Part shown: piece by piece, positions 6,493-7,417 of the stretch
Layout of the letters: the number at the start of each line of letters is the position of its first letter
Numbering within the stretch: the stretch's first letter is position 1
NCBI GenBank assembly: GCA_023438965.1
Contig: JAEXPB010000118.1
Location: 1 to 7,417 of the forward strand
Origin: Bacillota bacterium
GTDB lineage: Bacteria > Bacillota > Clostridia > Saccharofermentanales > UBA5734
Direction: 5' to 3'
DNA length: 7,417 nucleotides
Notes under the pieces: model-generated
Told to the model about the DNA's origin: nothing
Database searches by the model: none
The model's input: only the letters and a program-made list of their open reading frames with translations
Translations under genes and position numbers: made by a program

Positions 6493-7417
6493 ATGGATAC
6501 GATTTCATTCGCTGCTGTCGGCGATTGTCTGATCACCCGGCGCCTGGCCCAACCTGCGGTCGCCAGGGCAACCATCCGATCCTTGATCGGCCAGGCCGAG
6601 GTTCGCTTTGCCAACCTTGAGGTGACCGTGCACCAGGGCGAAGGCGTTCCTCATGCCTGCTCTGGCGGAACCTGGGCGATGACGACACCGGATGTTCTCG
6701 ATGATCTCGCGGCATATGGCTTCAATATCCTGTCCACCGCCAACAACCATGCGTTGGACTATTCGGAGCCCGGCCTGCTGGCAACACTGCTGCATCTCGA
6801 TGAACGGCAGATCATCCATGCCGGCACAGGCCGGGATCTGGCCCAGGCGGCGGCACCGCGCTATCTGGATTGTCCGTCCGGACGTGTCGCGTTGATTGCC
6901 CTGACCACGACGGCCTCTGAAACCTGGGCAGCCGGCGAACAAAGGCGGGACGCCGCCGGCCGGCCGGGTGTCAACCTTTTACGAACCAAGACGGTTTATC
7001 AGATCCTGCCGGACCAGTTGGACCAGTTGCGGCAAATTGCCGCGGCGACCGGGATTAATGCCTATCCGGACCTGATGGTTGAAGAAGGATTCCGCAAGGC
7101 GGTCCCGACCGGCGAATTCGGATTTGGCGAGTTGTTTTTCCAACCCGGCAGCCAACCCGGCGTGCGGATCACACCCCGAGAACGCGATGCCCGGCGGATC
7201 ATGACCGCCATTGCCGAAGCGGAGCGGCAGGCTGATCTGGTCGTCGTCAGCATCCACAGCCATCAGATGCGGGGCGGCGACAAGTCTGCACCAGCCGATT
7301 TTCTAAGCGAATTCAGCCGTCAGTGCATCGATGCCGGCGCGCATGCGGTGATCGGCCACGGCCCGCATATTCTGCGCGGCATCGAGGTTTATAAAGACCG
7401 GCCGATCTTCTACAGCC
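6493..7417 (+). CDS. CapA-family (poly-gamma-glutamate capsule type) protein, 3'-truncated
   Basis: The first 308 codons of a PGA_cap/CapA family protein, whose fold resembles calcineurin-like metallophosphatases. Family marks are the opening FAAVGDCLI with Asp11, FANLEVT (39-45), STANNHALDYSEPG (81-94), SIHSH with His255 and His257, and GAHAVIGHGPH with His289 and His292. These Asp, Asn, Glu and His residues are in the positions expected to bind metal. The sequence runs off the window at RPIFYS, just where the family continues with a LGNF-like motif, so perhaps 80-130 residues are missing. ATG 6493 is supported by GAGGA eight bases upstream. No signal peptide or membrane anchor is visible, unlike classical CapA of capsule operons, and no capB/capC-like gene is seen here. 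A cytoplasmic hydrolase role rather than capsule synthesis is therefore likely; the substrate is unknown. Confidence 0.93.
   Translation, partial: MDTISFAAVGDCLITRRLAQPAVARATIRSLIGQAEVRFANLEVTVHQGEGVPHACSGGTWAMTTPDVLDDLAAYGFNILSTANNHALDYSEPGLLATLLHLDERQIIHAGTGRDLAQAAAPRYLDCPSGRVALIALTTTASETWAAGEQRRDAAGRPGVNLLRTKTVYQILPDQLDQLRQIAAATGINAYPDLMVEEGFRKAVPTGEFGFGELFFQPGSQPGVRITPRERDARRIMTAIAEAERQADLVVVSIHSHQMRGGDKSAPADFLSEFSRQCIDAGAHAVIGHGPHILRGIEVYKDRPIFYS

Noticed and set aside
7012..7031. Tandem GACCAGTTG direct repeat in the CapA-family gene
   Set aside because: A two-copy 9-bp repeat encoding Asp-Gln-Leu twice in a helix; in frame and too small to signify more than a coding coincidence.

Overview
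The window (GC-rich coding, with AT-rich promoter islands) looks like an ordinary chromosomal stretch of a moderately high-GC Firmicute, probably a Clostridia-type anaerobe. The clues are the clostridial style of the ABC exporter linker, AAAGGAG-like ribosome binding sites, readable sigma-A type promoters, a TTG start and an aspartase. The taxonomic call is an inference from gene style only. No RNA genes, CRISPR array, insertion sequence, phage gene or origin was seen.

Layout. (1) 1-1364, plus strand: the C-terminal part of an ABC exporter half-transporter, cut by the left edge. (2) 1428-3943, minus strand: a two-gene unit of an ECF sigma factor (3473-3943, TTG start) followed 20 bp later by a 674-residue single-pass membrane protein (1428-3452). 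The latter is best read as a cognate anti-sigma/sensor with a large, probably beta-propeller, extracytoplasmic part. It converges with the ABC gene across a 63-bp gap. (3) 4199-6147, minus strand: aspartate ammonia-lyase (aspA), then after 113 bp an Lrp/AsnC-family regulator. The regulator has its own candidate promoter carrying a 10-bp palindrome, and the pair ends at a convincing intrinsic terminator (4141-4173). (4) 6148-6492: a 345-bp divergent intergenic region with a good promoter for the right-hand gene, a weaker one for aspA, and a GC-rich block of inverted repeats. (5) 6493-7417, plus strand: a CapA-family protein without a signal peptide, cut by the right edge.

Functionally the window holds an efflux pump, a cell-surface-sensing sigma/anti-sigma pair, an aspartate catabolism gene with a probable amino-acid-responsive regulator, and a metallophosphatase-like CapA protein. 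The most interesting unit is the sigma factor with its non-zinc, propeller-bearing membrane partner. Nothing else suggests a wholly new system.
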